A stretch of 64,000 nt of DNA, taken from NCBI GenBank assembly GCA_963736235.1, contig CAVTOR010000028.1, forward strand, positions 1 to 64,000, written 5' to 3'. The notes below the pieces were generated by a model. That model made no database searches, had not been told where the DNA came from, and worked only from the letters and a program-made list of their open reading frames with translations. Numbering within the stretch: position 1 is the first letter of the stretch; the number at the start of each line of letters is the position of its first letter. This DNA is from CAVORB01 sp963736235 (GTDB lineage: Bacteria; Pseudomonadota; Gammaproteobacteria; Chromatiales; Chromatiaceae). This document shows positions 17,694 to 27,184 of the stretch, piece by piece. Both the position numbers and the translations under genes were made by a program.

Positions 17694-18635
17694 ATGAGGG
17701 TCATCCGCGGATTGCACAATCTTCGACCCGGGCATCGGGGCTGCGTCGCCACCATCGGGAACTTCGACGGGGTGCACCTGGGGCATCGGGCGGTTTTTCA
17801 GCGCCTGTTGGCCAAGGGCCGAGCGCGCGGCGTCCCGGCGACGGTGATTACCTTCGAGCCCCAGGCCATGGAGTATTTCGCGCCGGATGCGGCCCCGGCG
17901 CGGCTCACCCGCCTGCGCGAGAAGCTCGCGGCGCTGGCTGCCTGTGACATCGAGCAGGTGATGCTGTTGGAGTTCGGTCCGAGGCTCGCGCGGATGGAGG
18001 CCCGGGACTTCGTGCGCCGTCTTCTCGTGGAGGGGCTGGGGGCGCGCCATCTCCTGGTCGGGGACGACTTCCGCTTCGGTCGTGGCCGGGAGGGCGATTA
18101 CCGTCTGCTGGAGGTCATGGGCAGGGAGCATGGCTTCGAGGTGGAGGACCTGCACACGGTCACCCACGGCGAGGAGCGGGTGAGCAGCACGCGTATCCGC
18201 GAGGCGCTGGCCCGAGGAGATCTTGTGCTGGCGCGCCACCTGCTCGGCCGGCCCTACCGGGTCTGCGGACGCATCGGGCACGGCGACAAGCGGGGCCGTA
18301 CCATCGGCTTTCCGACCGCCAACATCAACCTGCACCGGCGCGTGAGCCCGCTGCGGGGGGTGTACGCGGTCATGGTCGACGGTGTCGCGGACCGGCCCTG
18401 GCCGGGCGTGGCGAACATCGGCGTTCGTCCCACGGTCGGCGGCGAGCCGCGCTACCTGCTGGAGGTGCACCTGTTCGACTTCGACGGGGACATCTACGGC
18501 CGTCACGCCGAGGTGGAGCCGCGTCTCAAGCTGCGGGACGAGAAGAAGTTTGCATCCTTCGATGAACTCAAGAGCCAGATCGCGCGGGATGCGGAGGCGG
18601 CGCGGGAATACCTCGGCGTACCGGCCGGCGGTTAG
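17694..18635 (+). CDS. ribF: Bifunctional riboflavin kinase / FMN adenylyltransferase
   Basis: The enzyme phosphorylates riboflavin to FMN and adenylates FMN to FAD. The N-terminal adenylyltransferase domain has TIGNFDGVHLGHRAVF (the HIGH-like motif) and LLVGDDFRFGRGREGD, and ends with VSSTRIREAL. The C-terminal flavokinase domain has GDKRGRTIGFPTANI. At 313 residues it is full length. It lies 60 bases after murJ, and the normal downstream neighbour ileS is displaced by about 5.6 kb of accessory DNA starting right after this gene. Confidence 0.96.
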   Translation: MRVIRGLHNLRPGHRGCVATIGNFDGVHLGHRAVFQRLLAKGRARGVPATVITFEPQAMEYFAPDAAPARLTRLREKLAALAACDIEQVMLLEFGPRLARMEARDFVRRLLVEGLGARHLLVGDDFRFGRGREGDYRLLEVMGREHGFEVEDLHTVTHGEERVSSTRIREALARGDLVLARHLLGRPYRVCGRIGHGDKRGRTIGFPTANINLHRRVSPLRGVYAVMVDGVADRPWPGVANIGVRPTVGGEPRYLLEVHLFDFDGDIYGRHAEVEPRLKLRDEKKFASFDELKSQIARDAEAAREYLGVPAGG

Positions 18636-18761
18636 GTTCTCGCGTCGAGACGCATTTGCGGCGTGGATTCGGCGAGCGGCAGGAGACGCCACCTTCGCCA
18701 AGCAAGCTGATCGGATTCGGAGCGAAGGCGAACGGCTCGTATTTTCGATAATTCAAGCGAC

Positions 18762-18791
18762 GCTGGGGTTCGGAAGCTCACCCCAGCCTAC
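18762..18791 (-). repeat. REP-like hairpin, copy R1
   Basis: On the minus strand this reads GTAGGCTGGGGTGAGC, a short loop, then GAACCCCAGC, forming a stem GCTGGGGT/ACCCCAGC. Related copies are at 19673, 19824 and 19922. The stop codon of the RIO kinase gene (18778) and its last residues GRLG are encoded inside this repeat. Confidence 0.8.
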
Positions 18792-19621
18792 CCTCCTTAC
18801 GCCGAATCGCCTCGTCTCGCGCATCGTTGATCTCTCTCATGATGCTGTCCAAGTCGGCCTCCTTGTTGCTGCCCTTGAAATGGCCCGTTAGTTTGACATC
18901 GGGGGTCAGGCTGCCGCTCTCGTAGATGTACCAGATCTCCTTGCCATAGCTGGTTGTAAGCAGTTCAGGCGCGAACTGGCCGAAGTAGGCTGCCAGATTG
19001 TTGACATCCCGTTCCAGCATCCTGGTAGCGTTGTTGTTGGCCGCCGCATCGACCGCCTGGGGTAGATCGATAATGACCGGGCCATGCGCATCGACGAGTA
19101 TATTGAATTCCGACAAGTCGCCATGCACAAGTCCGGCGCAGAGCATTTTAACCACGTCCTTGATCAGTAAGTCGTGGTACTCCAACGCTTGCTCGCTGGT
19201 CAATTCAAGCTCGTTGAGCCTGGGTGCCGCCGCGCCGTCTTCGTCAGTGACCAGCTCCATGAGCAATACGCCGTCGATGAAGTTATAGGGCCGTGGGACA
19301 CGCACGCCGGCGGCGGCAAGGCGATACAGGGCATCGACTTCGGTATTCTGCCAAACATCCTCTTGTTCTTTGCGTCCATATCGCGTGCTCTTTCCCATCG
19401 CACGAGCCTGCCGGCTATTCCTGACCTTACGGCCTTCCCGATACAAGCGCCTGCTTATGGAAACCGCGTTTGTTCGCCGCCTTATAGACTTTGGCGCAGC
19501 GAATCTCTCCTTCGGACCGCACGACATAGACAGCGGCCTCTTTGCCACTCTTCAGCGAGTGGATCACTTCGTCGATAAGGCCATCATGCACCAATGGTTC
19601 GAGTGTTTTCGGGGTTTTCAT
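18778..19621 (-). CDS. RIO-type serine/threonine protein kinase, one frame break
   Basis: This is a RIO-family atypical protein kinase. The N-terminal frame gives HSLKSGKEAAVYVV (nucleotide loop) and RCAKVYK (the ATP-binding Lys). The main frame gives LYREGRKVRNSRQARAMGKS, VRVPRPYNFIDGVLLMEL, the catalytic loop LVHGDLSEFNIL and the metal-binding Asp in VIIDLPQAV. The two frames meet near 19447; removing one base restores the family-like join. ATG 19621 has AAGGA six bases upstream. Bacterial RIO kinases have little-known substrates. The last codons lie inside REP-like copy R1. Confidence 0.85.
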
Positions 19622-19672
19622 CATTGTCCTTATGGTTTGCCGGGTTGCCGCGGCAGGATCAGCTCGAAAACC

Positions 19673-19701
19673 GTAGGTTGGGGTGAGGAACGAACCCCAG
19701 C
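19673..19701 (+). repeat. REP-like hairpin, copy R2
   Basis: GTAGGTTGGGGTGAGG followed by a short loop and GAACCCCAGC. The stem is the same as R1 with one T for C change in the unpaired head. It lies in a non-coding stretch of the accessory island. Confidence 0.8.
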
Positions 19702-19823
19702 ATCTCGCAGCAAACCCTTATTCGTGATCCGCTTACAGCACCTTCGGCCCGACGCATCAATCGGGTGGAAACAGACGCGCATTGACCGTCCGCCGCGGCG
19801 ACGAAAACGGCCAATCCAGCTCT

Positions 19824-19853
19824 GTAGGCTGGGATGAGCCTGCGAATCCCAGC
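19824..19853 (+). repeat. REP-like hairpin, copy R3
   Basis: GTAGGCTGGGATGAGC, a loop, then GAATCCCAGC. Compared with R1, the G-C pair in the stem is replaced by A-T on both arms (GGGAT/ATCCC against GGGGT/ACCCC), a compensatory change that supports selection on the hairpin. Confidence 0.8.
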
Positions 19854-19921
19854 ATCCCGAAGCGTCGCGGAAAAAAGCTGGATTCGTACGCCAACCAAGC
19901 AACCCGCTCTCTCGACGTTGT

Positions 19922-19950
19922 GCCGGGGTTCGTACCTCACCCCAGCCTAC
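19922..19950 (-). repeat. REP-like hairpin, copy R4
   Basis: The minus-strand reading starts GTAGGCTGGGGTGAGG and ends GAACCCCGGC. As with R1, a coding sequence on the minus strand ends inside it with GRLG and TGA at 19937-19939. Confidence 0.78.
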
Positions 19951-20092
19951 CGTCCTTCTCCTCGTGGTCGAAGAACTTGCCCCGGTTGCGCATGTGTTCG
20001 ACGAGTTCCGGGTTGCGGTAGATGTCGGTGTGGATGGGTTCAGCAAACGCCAGCGCTTTGGAGTTCCGCAATGCTTGCTCGAAGTAGTTTCT
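19937..20092 (-). pseudogene. 3' end of an unidentified gene, terminated inside REP-like copy R4
   Basis: The minus strand carries an open stretch of some 50 codons that looks like real protein (for example NSKALAFAEPIHTDIYRNPE and LVEHMRNRGKFFDHEEK) and ends GRLG-stop within repeat R4. It overlaps the end of the small gene 20040-20372 in another frame and has no start of its own. It could be the tail of an older gene disrupted when the reverse transcriptase locus inserted. I cannot name its family. Confidence 0.4.
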
Positions 20093-20372
20093 TCGCTGTC
20101 GGCAGGAACTTATAGGTGATTCGCTTTGTGGGTTTCCGAGAAGTCTTGTTTAACGGGTGAGACGCTATGCTATCGCCGCGTTTGTCATGGACCTGTTTGG
20201 TCAATTCGAAAGTTTTTGGAAACTTAGTCGCAAATCGACCTGTCGGCGCGTGCAGAACGCTTCCGATCTGACCGAGGTTATAGTTTCCGATGGTACTATC
20301 ACTCTGATATATAGCATCGATCAGTAGGTCGTCGAATACATCAAGAAAGTTCACGAAACCTGTGATATTCAC
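20040..20372 (-). CDS. Small protein coupled to the reverse transcriptase
   Basis: This 110-residue protein has no family I can name. Features are an acidic N-terminus (VNFLDVFDDLLIDAIYQSD), LGQIGSVLHAPTGRF and a basic tail (HDKRGDSIASHPLNKTSRKP). Its ATG overlaps the stop of the upstream reverse-transcriptase frame (20369) by four bases, so it is translated with it. A small gene tied to a bacterial reverse transcriptase is common in RT-based defence loci, which suggests a regulatory or effector partner. That role is inference from position. Confidence 0.65.
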   Translation of the reverse strand: MNITGFVNFLDVFDDLLIDAIYQSDSTIGNYNLGQIGSVLHAPTGRFATKFPKTFELTKQVHDKRGDSIASHPLNKTSRKPTKRITYKFLPTAKKLLRASIAELQSAGVC

Positions 20373-22098
20373 GCCGGAGGCGGCGACAATCTCAATGATT
20401 TGGCGTTCGGCTTGTGAATAGCGAGCACGCCGAAGAGCTTCTTCCAGTTAACTGCGGGGATTCTGGAATCCAGTTTTTGTAGAGCGTGGTTGATTCCGCA
20501 GTGCGATGCGCTGGAGCGCTTGATCAACCCCACCTCACGCATCAGAAGCTCCGCCGATTTGTTCCACTCCTTGCGTTTACCGGGAGGGAGATAAGTCTGC
20601 TCGAAGCCTTTCCAGCTTGCCGCGAGGGCGACGTCATGTCCGCGATCCTTGACCCCAGCGTCAACGATCTGGTGAAGAGTTTTTCCGCCGAGCTGGGCGG
20701 AATCGAGTGCGTTTATGAGCGAAGCGCGAGTCCACCACGATGGGGCAACCTTACAGGCGTACTTTATTTGATTTGGGGAAAGGTTTCCGGTGCGAATCAG
20801 GAATCGACCTGTAGCTACCTGAAGGTCGGCGTGCATGGCCTTCGGAGACCACGACTTTTTGAGCAAGGTTGCTATCGCTTTATCCTGCGCGGGAGGAGGC
20901 GGCCGTCGGCAGCACTTATAAACTCCGCGCGGACGGCTTGGTAAATCGTGTTCGTTTTGACGAGATTCGACGAGCTTCTCTGCCGGGACACGCGAGAGTT
21001 TCGGATAGCGGCGGAGGTAGTTGCAGACGCTGCGGTAGTATTCGGGATGCTTTTCAAGGATGCGCCAAAGGCGGTCTGTCAGCTTTGCAGATGGGTACGC
21101 GTGGGCCAAGAGGTATTTGAAGCGGGTGGCGTTCTTGATCTGATAGCGTGGTGTGAGTTCTATGATTCGCGTCCGGAGTTTCTTCTGATCGGTGAATAGC
21201 CTTGTGATGGCTGCTTCGGGTGGGTTGGAGATGGTTTTCAACTCGGCCTCGATGTTGTGAACCCGATGGATGCTTATCTTGCCGCTTTGGGGAGAGCCAC
21301 GTCTTTGCTAAGTAGATCGAGCGAGACGAGGAGACGCCGCAAGTCGTGCTCATTTTTCGCGAAGAGTCGGATGTCATCGACGTAGCGGAAGTAGCGGAAA
21401 TCGACGCCCGCAGTTTCAGTTCATCGAAGTGAGAGAGCACCACTTCGGATAGAAGACCCGGAGGAGAGCGGCCCTTGCGGGATGCCGTGATTGTGGAAGA
21501 TGCCGCGCTCGGTCGCCGTCCATTTTTCCAGCCAATCAGAGAGCTTGCGGCGGAAGTCCGGATCGAACCCGAGTTCTTGGAGAAAGTGCCGCAGGACACG
21601 GTGGTCGAGGCTGTCGTAGCAGGCGGTGAGATCGAAACTGGCGGTGGAGGTGAACCCGTCATTGAAGGCTTGGCGCGCCGCTTCATTGAATGCTTTGTAG
21701 CCATCGCCCCACTTGCGGTAGAACCATGTGGACGTTTTTCCGGCGTAGAGATGCCCGAAAACCTGCTTGTGGTAGCGTTGGACGACGCGAGGTCGGAGCT
21801 TCTCGGCGATTAGGTTCACTGCGGCCTGATAGACAATCTGATCCTCGACGCTAAGGAGTGAGATTGGACGGAGGATTCCGGAGGCTTTGGGTTGGTAGAG
21901 CTTGCAGGCGGTTTCCGGCTCGTAGATTTCGCGCTTCAAACGATCGGCGAGATCATCCAGCAATGCCTCTTCCGCGATGGCGAAGTGCTGGTAAAGTCGG
22001 CGGAAGTAGGACTTATAACTGGCATCCGGATTGGAGCGAATCCAACGCCAAGCCCGGCGAAGGTTCTCTGGGTTGCGCAGTTGGTCTAGGCCGGCCAC
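20369..22098 (-). CDS. Reverse transcriptase with long helical C-terminal extension (defence-type), three frame breaks
   Basis: The RT palm is clear: SGILRPISLLSVEDQIVYQAA, then motif A FDLTACYDSLDH, motif B GIPQGPLSSG and motif C FRYVDDIRLF (catalytic Asp pair). A C-terminal part of about 290 residues (TISNPPEAAITRLFTDQKKL onward) is helical and basic. The total is about 576 residues if joined. Frame changes lie near 21448 (one extra base), 21408 (one missing) and 21275 (one missing). It has no group II intron domains, no maturase and no diversity-generating repeats nearby. It most resembles the unknown-group/Abi-like bacterial RTs linked to phage defence. The exact group cannot be settled by eye. 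It replaces the end of a type I methyltransferase gene. Confidence 0.8.
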
Positions 22099-22104
22099 CC
22101 TGGT

Positions 22105-22265
22105 TTATTCGCCAGAACTGCGGTCGTTGCCGGCGGGCGCGATGGAGTTCTTCGGGTCGCCCTTTTCGGAGACCTCGCTGGCGTTGGCGAGGAAGACCTT
22201 ACCCTGTCGGGTCTTGGGCTTATCCCTGTTGAGGAAGAGGACGATGCCCGGGGCGGTGGCGGGGG
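22105..22265 (-). pseudogene. hsdM: hsdM internal/C-terminal fragment
   Basis: The segment APGIVLFLNRDKPKTRQGKV then FLANASEVSEKGDPKNSI matches the region after the catalytic motif in type I N6-adenine methyltransferase subunits. It is followed directly by a short unrelated tail and a stop at 22105, seven bases before the reverse transcriptase start. The rest of the C-terminus is missing. It is in the same open frame as the N-terminal fragment at 22705-23109. Confidence 0.65.
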
Positions 22266-22331
22266 AAGTTCGAAGGAGGAATGATGAATGACGAAGTAGC
22301 AAGCTCGACTTCTGGACACTCACGTCTATGC

Positions 22332-22691
22332 TCACGATTTGTCTTTCTCCCGCTTTAAGATCGTGACGAAGATTGCGGTCAGTTCGTCGCATTCGGTCCG
22401 GAGAGGTTGCAGCTTTGCCTGCGCCATGATTTCGCCCTTGACGAGCAGTTCCAGCCAATAAGCTGATTCCTCCAACTTTCGGAGCGAGTCCCCGCATTTC
22501 GCGATGAACTCGGCCTTGCTCCGGCCCCGGTGCGCTTCGCGGTAGTTTGCTCCGACCGAAGTTCCCGAGCGAAGCAGTTGTTTGCCGAGCATTTGAGCTT
22601 CCGTCGATTTCGGAAGGCTTCCGAACAAGCGGATGATTTACACCGCAAATTGCTTCGTGCGTTCTATGAGGTCGTTTTCTTCCTTCACCAT
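22332..22691 (-). pseudogene. Four-helix-bundle (23S rRNA intervening-sequence-type) protein gene, early stop
   Basis: This encodes the TIGR02436-type four-helix bundle: LGKQLLRSGTSVGANYREA then SLRKLEESAYWLELLVK. From ATG 22691 the frame reads MVKEENDLIERTKQFAV and meets TAA at codon 18 (22638-22640), then continues in frame to 22332 with normal family sequence. A TTG after the stop could start a 98-residue product. The gene lies exactly where hsdM loses its catalytic core, and these genes are known as inserts in rRNA genes and elsewhere. The stop may be a single base error. Confidence 0.7.
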
Positions 22692-22704
22692 TCTGATTTC
22701 TTAC

Positions 22705-23109
22705 TTGGCCCCTGGTAGCGTTGAAGTCCACGCGGTCGATGATGCCCTGCAGGAGCGGGTTCTCCCGGGCGATGGCCCGCATGTGCGTGGTGACGCCCTC
22801 GCCGATCCGGTCGGAGAGCTTGCGGATGACGGACCAGACGGGCTGCTCGGGATCGTCCGGCACGAGGGGGAGGTAGAAGCGGACGAGCTTGTGGTCAGCC
22901 TTGGCGAGCTGAAAGGCCTTCTTGCGCGAGCCGACTTCCTTGGCGATGCGGTTCAGCTCGTCGTCGAAGACGTCGCAGAGGCGCTTGGTGAAGATGAGGG
23001 GGAGGATATAGTCCTTGTATTTCGGCGCGTCCTTGGCCCCGCGGATGGAGCAGGCGGCGTCGCAGATCCAGGATTCGAGGGATTTGGCGTTGGTATTCGT
23101 CGGCGGCAT
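22705..23109 (-). pseudogene. hsdM: hsdM N-terminal fragment (type I restriction-modification methyltransferase)
   Basis: The N-terminal helical domain of a type I M subunit is intact: KSLESWICDAACSIRGAKDA, YKDYILPLIFTKRLCDVFDDE and LQGIIDRVDFNAT. Homology stops right after FNATRGQ near 22705, where the four-helix-bundle gene begins. The SAM-binding and NPPF catalytic motifs are absent from the window, and no hsdS or hsdR is seen, so there is no working methyltransferase. Confidence 0.75.
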
Positions 23110-23360
23110 GGCGGTCCTGTGTTCGTTCTCTGCGCCAGCGGATCCTCGCCGTCCGCGCGGGGAACATGCGAGGGGTCCCTTCGCGCTTCGAGCTCAGTCC
23201 GAGGACCGGCGCGGAGCAAGTGCCAAAGTAGCGGGGATGCCCAAGGTTTTCCTAGCGCCGATGGCAATTGCAGATGGCGGTACATCCCGCCCGGGGTGCG
23301 AAGCGTGGCTTGACCTGCGCGCCCTCCATGCTGCGCTCCTAGCGCGCTGGCCGTCGATAT

Positions 23361-23745
23361 TCAATCTACAATTTGTAACGGCTCTATCGACAGCTCTTGT
23401 ATCACCCGGTAGTGCTCGACGTTCCCGGTCGCCAGCTGCTCCCCATGCTCGATGCAGGTCGCCGCGATCAGGGCATCGGCCATCTGCAGGGATCCCGAAA
23501 GGAAGTGCTCTTCGGCATAGGTCATGGCCCGCGTGGAAACGGCCTCGGTGATCGGCACCACCTGCCAGCGCCCATTCGACAGAGTGCGGCGTAAAGCCCG
23601 CAACTCGTCCGCGTTTCGCATTCCTTGAACGAGTTCCATGTAGGTCACGGCGGACAATCGAATCGGGTCGAAGGCATCGAGAAGCTCCGCGGCCTCCGCG
23701 TCTGCCTCTCAAGTACCAGATCAGCACGTCCGTATCGACGATCAT
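23361..23745 (-). CDS. vapC: PIN-domain toxin (VapC-like), one frame break
   Basis: PIN-domain RNases of VapC type cleave specific RNAs and are neutralised by a cognate antitoxin. The start frame gives MIVDTDVLIWYLRG with the first acidic residue. After a one-base break near 23708 the other frame gives LSAVTYMELVQGMRNADELR, then LSGSLQMADALIAATCIEHG (later acidic residues) and LATGNVEHYRVI. The ATG overlaps the stop of the antitoxin gene (ATGA). Typically about 128 residues. Confidence 0.75.
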
Positions 23746-23987
23746 GGAAAGCGGCTCTTCCGTAGCGCCCGCACCCAGGTTTGCGGGTCGGCAAGATCGT
23801 CCCGATCGGCCCAGAGCCCGAACAGCTCGTTCTCCGTCGCGGGCTCCGCCGATTTCGGCGCCCTGTCCACGGGCACGACCCGGGCCCTGGCGCGGCCGCG
23901 ATAAGTGATGGTCACCTCTTCGCCCCGCTCGACCGCGTCGAGCAGTAGACGCGTCTTTTGGCGTAGTTCTTTGGCGGAGACTTCCAT
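23742..23987 (-). CDS. Phd/YefM-type antitoxin
   Basis: This 81-residue protein starts MEVSAKELRQKTRLLLDAVERGEEVTITYRGR, the Phd/YefM DNA-binding fold, with an acidic/aromatic toxin-binding tail (ENELFGLWADRDDLADP). It is upstream of, and overlaps, the PIN toxin gene by four bases, the usual order for antitoxin-first operons, and normally represses its own promoter. The open frame upstream to 24242 has no family support, so ATG 23987 is taken as start. Confidence 0.85.
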   Translation of the reverse strand: MEVSAKELRQKTRLLLDAVERGEEVTITYRGRARARVVPVDRAPKSAEPATENELFGLWADRDDLADPQTWVRALRKSRFP

Positions 23988-24268
23988 CGCAGATACCCGA
24001 GTGTCACTTTCGAGTGAGCACTCTAGCAAGGCGGCCGTTACCCGGCAAGATCGCATGGGGGAGGAACCTATCCGGCGTTTCCAGCAAAGATCCTCAGCTC
24101 GGCGTATCCGCTGCGCGGAATGACCGCCGATGTCCGTTATGATCGGCGGCCAGATACCGCCCCGATCTTCAGAGGCTGCGCCTGCGGGCAACAAAACCTT
24201 TAAACTTCGCCCTGATCGACCTCTTGGCACTCGCCGAGACATCGCAAATAGCGAGAGAACGTATTCCT

Positions 24269-27176
24269 GTGAGCGACTATAAGAACACCCTAAACCTCCC
24301 CAACACCGCCTTCCCGATGAAGGCCAACCTCGCCAACCGTGAGCCGGAGATGCTCAAGCGTTGGGAGGCCATGGACCTCTACGCCGAGATCCGCAAGGCG
24401 CGGGCGGGGGCGGAGCAGTTCATCCTGCACGACGGTCCGCCCTATGCGAACGGGGACATCCATATCGGGCACGCGGTGAACAAGGTGCTCAAGGACATCA
24501 TCGTCAAGTCCAAGACCCTGGACGGGCTGGATGCCCCCTACGTCCCCGGATGGGACTGCCACGGTTTGCCGATCGAGCTGCAGGTGGAGAAGAAGAAGGG
24601 CAAGCCGGGGGCCAAGATCAGCCCCGCCCAGTTCCGGCAGGCGTGCCGCGACTACGCCGCGAGGCAGGTGGACGGGCAGCGCGCGGACTTCAAGCGCCTC
24701 GGCGTGCTCGGCGACTGGGAGCGGCCCTACCTCACCATGGATTTCCGCGTCGAGGCCGACATCGTCCGCTCGCTCGGGAAGATCATCGCCAACGGCCACG
24801 TGCAGAAGGGCTACAAGCCGGTGCACTGGTGCATCGATTGCGGCTCGGCGCTGGCGGAGGCGGAGGTCGAGTACGCGGACAAGCAGTCGATCTCCATCGA
24901 CGTGCGCTTCCCGGTGCTCAACGAGGAGGCGGTGCTGACCCGCTGCCACTCGGTCCCGGATGGCCACGGTGACGGCCCCATGTCGGTGGCGATCTGGACC
25001 ACCACCCCCTGGACCCTGCCCGCCAACCAGGCGGTGGCCCTGAATCCGGAGCTCGAGTACGTGGTCGTCCAGACCGAGGGCGATCACGGCCGGGAGCGCC
25101 TGATCGTCGCCGAGGGGCTGCTCAAGGAGACCATGGATCGCTGGGGCATCGACCGTTATCGCGTGATCTGCTACGGCGGCGGCGAGGCCCTGGAGGGCAT
25201 CAAGCTCCAGCACCCCTTCTACAAGCGGGAGGTGCCGGTGATCCTGGGCGATCACGTGACCCTGGACGCTGGCACCGGCGCGGTGCACACGGCGCCCGGA
25301 CACGGCCTCGAGGACTATGTCGTGGGCCTGCGCTATAACCTTGCCGTCGACAACCCGGTCGGGGGCGACGGCCGTTTTCTGCCCGACACGCCCCTGTTCG
25401 CGGGCGAGCATGTCTTCACCGCCAACGAGAAGGTGGTCGATACCCTGAAGGCCCGCGGCGCCTTGCTACAGGAGTCGCGCTTCACCCACAGCTACCCGCA
25501 CTGCTGGCGTCACAAGTCCCCCATCATTTTCCGCGCCACGCCCCAATGGTTCATCGGCATGGAGCGTCACGGCCTGCGCGCGGCGGCGCTGCGCGAGATC
25601 GGCAAGGTGCGCTGGATGCCGGATTGGGGCCTCTCGCGGATCGAGGGCATGGTGCGCAACCGCCCCGACTGGTGCATCTCCCGCCAGCGGGCCTGGGGCG
25701 TGCCCATCCCGCTGCTGGTGCACAAGGAGACCGCCGATCTGCATCCGGACACACCGCGCCTGATCGAGCAGGTGGCCGAGCGGGTGGAGCAGAAGGGGGT
25801 CGACGCCTGGTTCGAGCTCCTGCCCCAGGACCTGCTGGGCAAGGACGAGGCGGGCGGCTACGAGAAGGTGCACGATACCCTGGACGTCTGGTTCGATTCC
25901 GGCGTGACCCACGCCTGCGTGCTGGAGCACCGCGACGGTCTGCGCTCACCCGCCGACATGTACCTGGAGGGATCGGATCAGCATCGAGGCTGGTTTCAGT
26001 CATCCCTGTTGACCTCGGTGGCCATGAACGACCGCGCGCCCTACCGCGAGGTGCTGACCCACGGCTTCACGGTGGACGCCAAGGGCGAGAAGATGTCGAA
26101 GTCCAAGGGCAACGTGGTGCGGCCCCAGGACGTGATGAAGACCCTGGGCGCGGACATCATCCGCCTGTGGGTGGCCGCCACCGACTACCGCGGCGAGATG
26201 AGCGTCTCCGACGAGATCCTCAAGCGCACCGCCGACGCCTATCGGCGCATCCGCAACACGACCCGCTTCCTGCTCGCCAACCTGAACGGCTTCGACCCGG
26301 CGCAGAATCTGGTCGCGCCCGCGGACATGATCGAGCTCGACCGTTGGGCGGTGGACCGCGCCCACCGGCTCCAGCAGGACATCGTGCGAGGCCTACCGGG
26401 ATTACCAGTTCCACCTGATCTACCAGAAGATCCACAACTTCTGCGTCGTGGACATGGGCGGCTTCTACCTGGATGTGATCAAGGACCGTCAGTACACCAC
26501 CCAGGCCGAGGGCCTGCCGCGGCGCTCCTGCCAGACGGCCATGTACCACATCGTCGAGGCCATGAGCCGCTGGCTGGCGCCGATCCTGAGCTTCACCGCC
26601 GACGAGGTCTGGCGGCACATCCCCGGGGAGCGGGCGGAGTCAGTTTTTCTCGCCTCCTGGTACGACGGGCTGTTTGCGCTCGCGGCGGCGGAGCCCTCGC
26701 CCCCCCCGGCCCCCCTCTCCCGGGGGGCGAGGGGGGAGGATCGAGCCGGCGTCCTGCCGGAGGAGGGCAGATTCGACCGCGCCTTCTGGGACACGGTGCT
26801 CGCGGTGCGCATCAACGTCGCCAAGCAGCTGGAGTCGGCGCGCAAGGACGGGGCCATCGGCTCCTCCCTCGATGCCGAACTGGACCTGTACTGCGACGAG
26901 GATCTGGTCGATACCCTCACGCGGCTGGGCGACGAGCTGCGCTTCGCCCTCATCACCTCCTATGCCCGGGTTCACCCCCTGGCGGATCGGCCGGCGGATG
27001 CGCAGGAAACCGAGCTCACGGGACTCGCGCTCCGCGTAGTGCCCTCGCCCCATCCCAAGTGCGTTCGCTGCTGGCACCATCGGGAGGACGTCGGGGTCAG
27101 CCCCGAGCACCCGGAGCTTTGCGGGCGCTGCGTCGCGAACGTCGCGGGTGCCGGCGAGAGCAGGAAGTACGCATAG
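24269..27176 (+). CDS. ileS: Isoleucyl-tRNA synthetase, one frame break
   Basis: A class I synthetase that charges tRNA-Ile. GTG 24269 starts MSDYKNTLNLPNTAFPMKANLA. The HIGH motif is GDIHIGHAVNK, the editing domain has TTTPWTLPANQAV, the KMSKS motif is GEKMSKSKGNV, and the C-terminal zinc finger is CVRCWHHREDVG with CGRCVAN. Near 26390 an extra G (CGAGGCCTAC for CGAGCCTAC) shifts the frame from IVRG to the family-like YQFHLIYQKIHNFCVVDMGG. As ileS is essential, this is almost certainly a sequence error. The 5' frame is then open by chance into lspA. A GC-hairpin repeat is embedded in frame at 26694-26742. Confidence 0.96.
26694..26742 (+). repeat. GC-rich hairpin repeat embedded in ileS
   Basis: A stretch of C runs (CCCTCTCCC) followed by G runs (GGGGGGCGAGGGG) forms a strong inverted repeat, like the C-rich/G-rich intergenic repeats found in many GC-rich Proteobacteria. 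It encodes about 16 residues (PSPPPAPLSRGARGED) between the anticodon-binding helices, where IleS proteins usually have a short loop. In-frame insertion with little effect on the enzyme is likely. Confidence 0.6.
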
Positions 27177-27184
27177 GTCGTCCG

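Noticed and set aside
20040..22098. Retron, group II intron or diversity-generating retroelement.
   Set aside because: No msr/msd-like inverted repeats were recognised, no maturase or endonuclease domain, and no template/variable repeat pair nearby.
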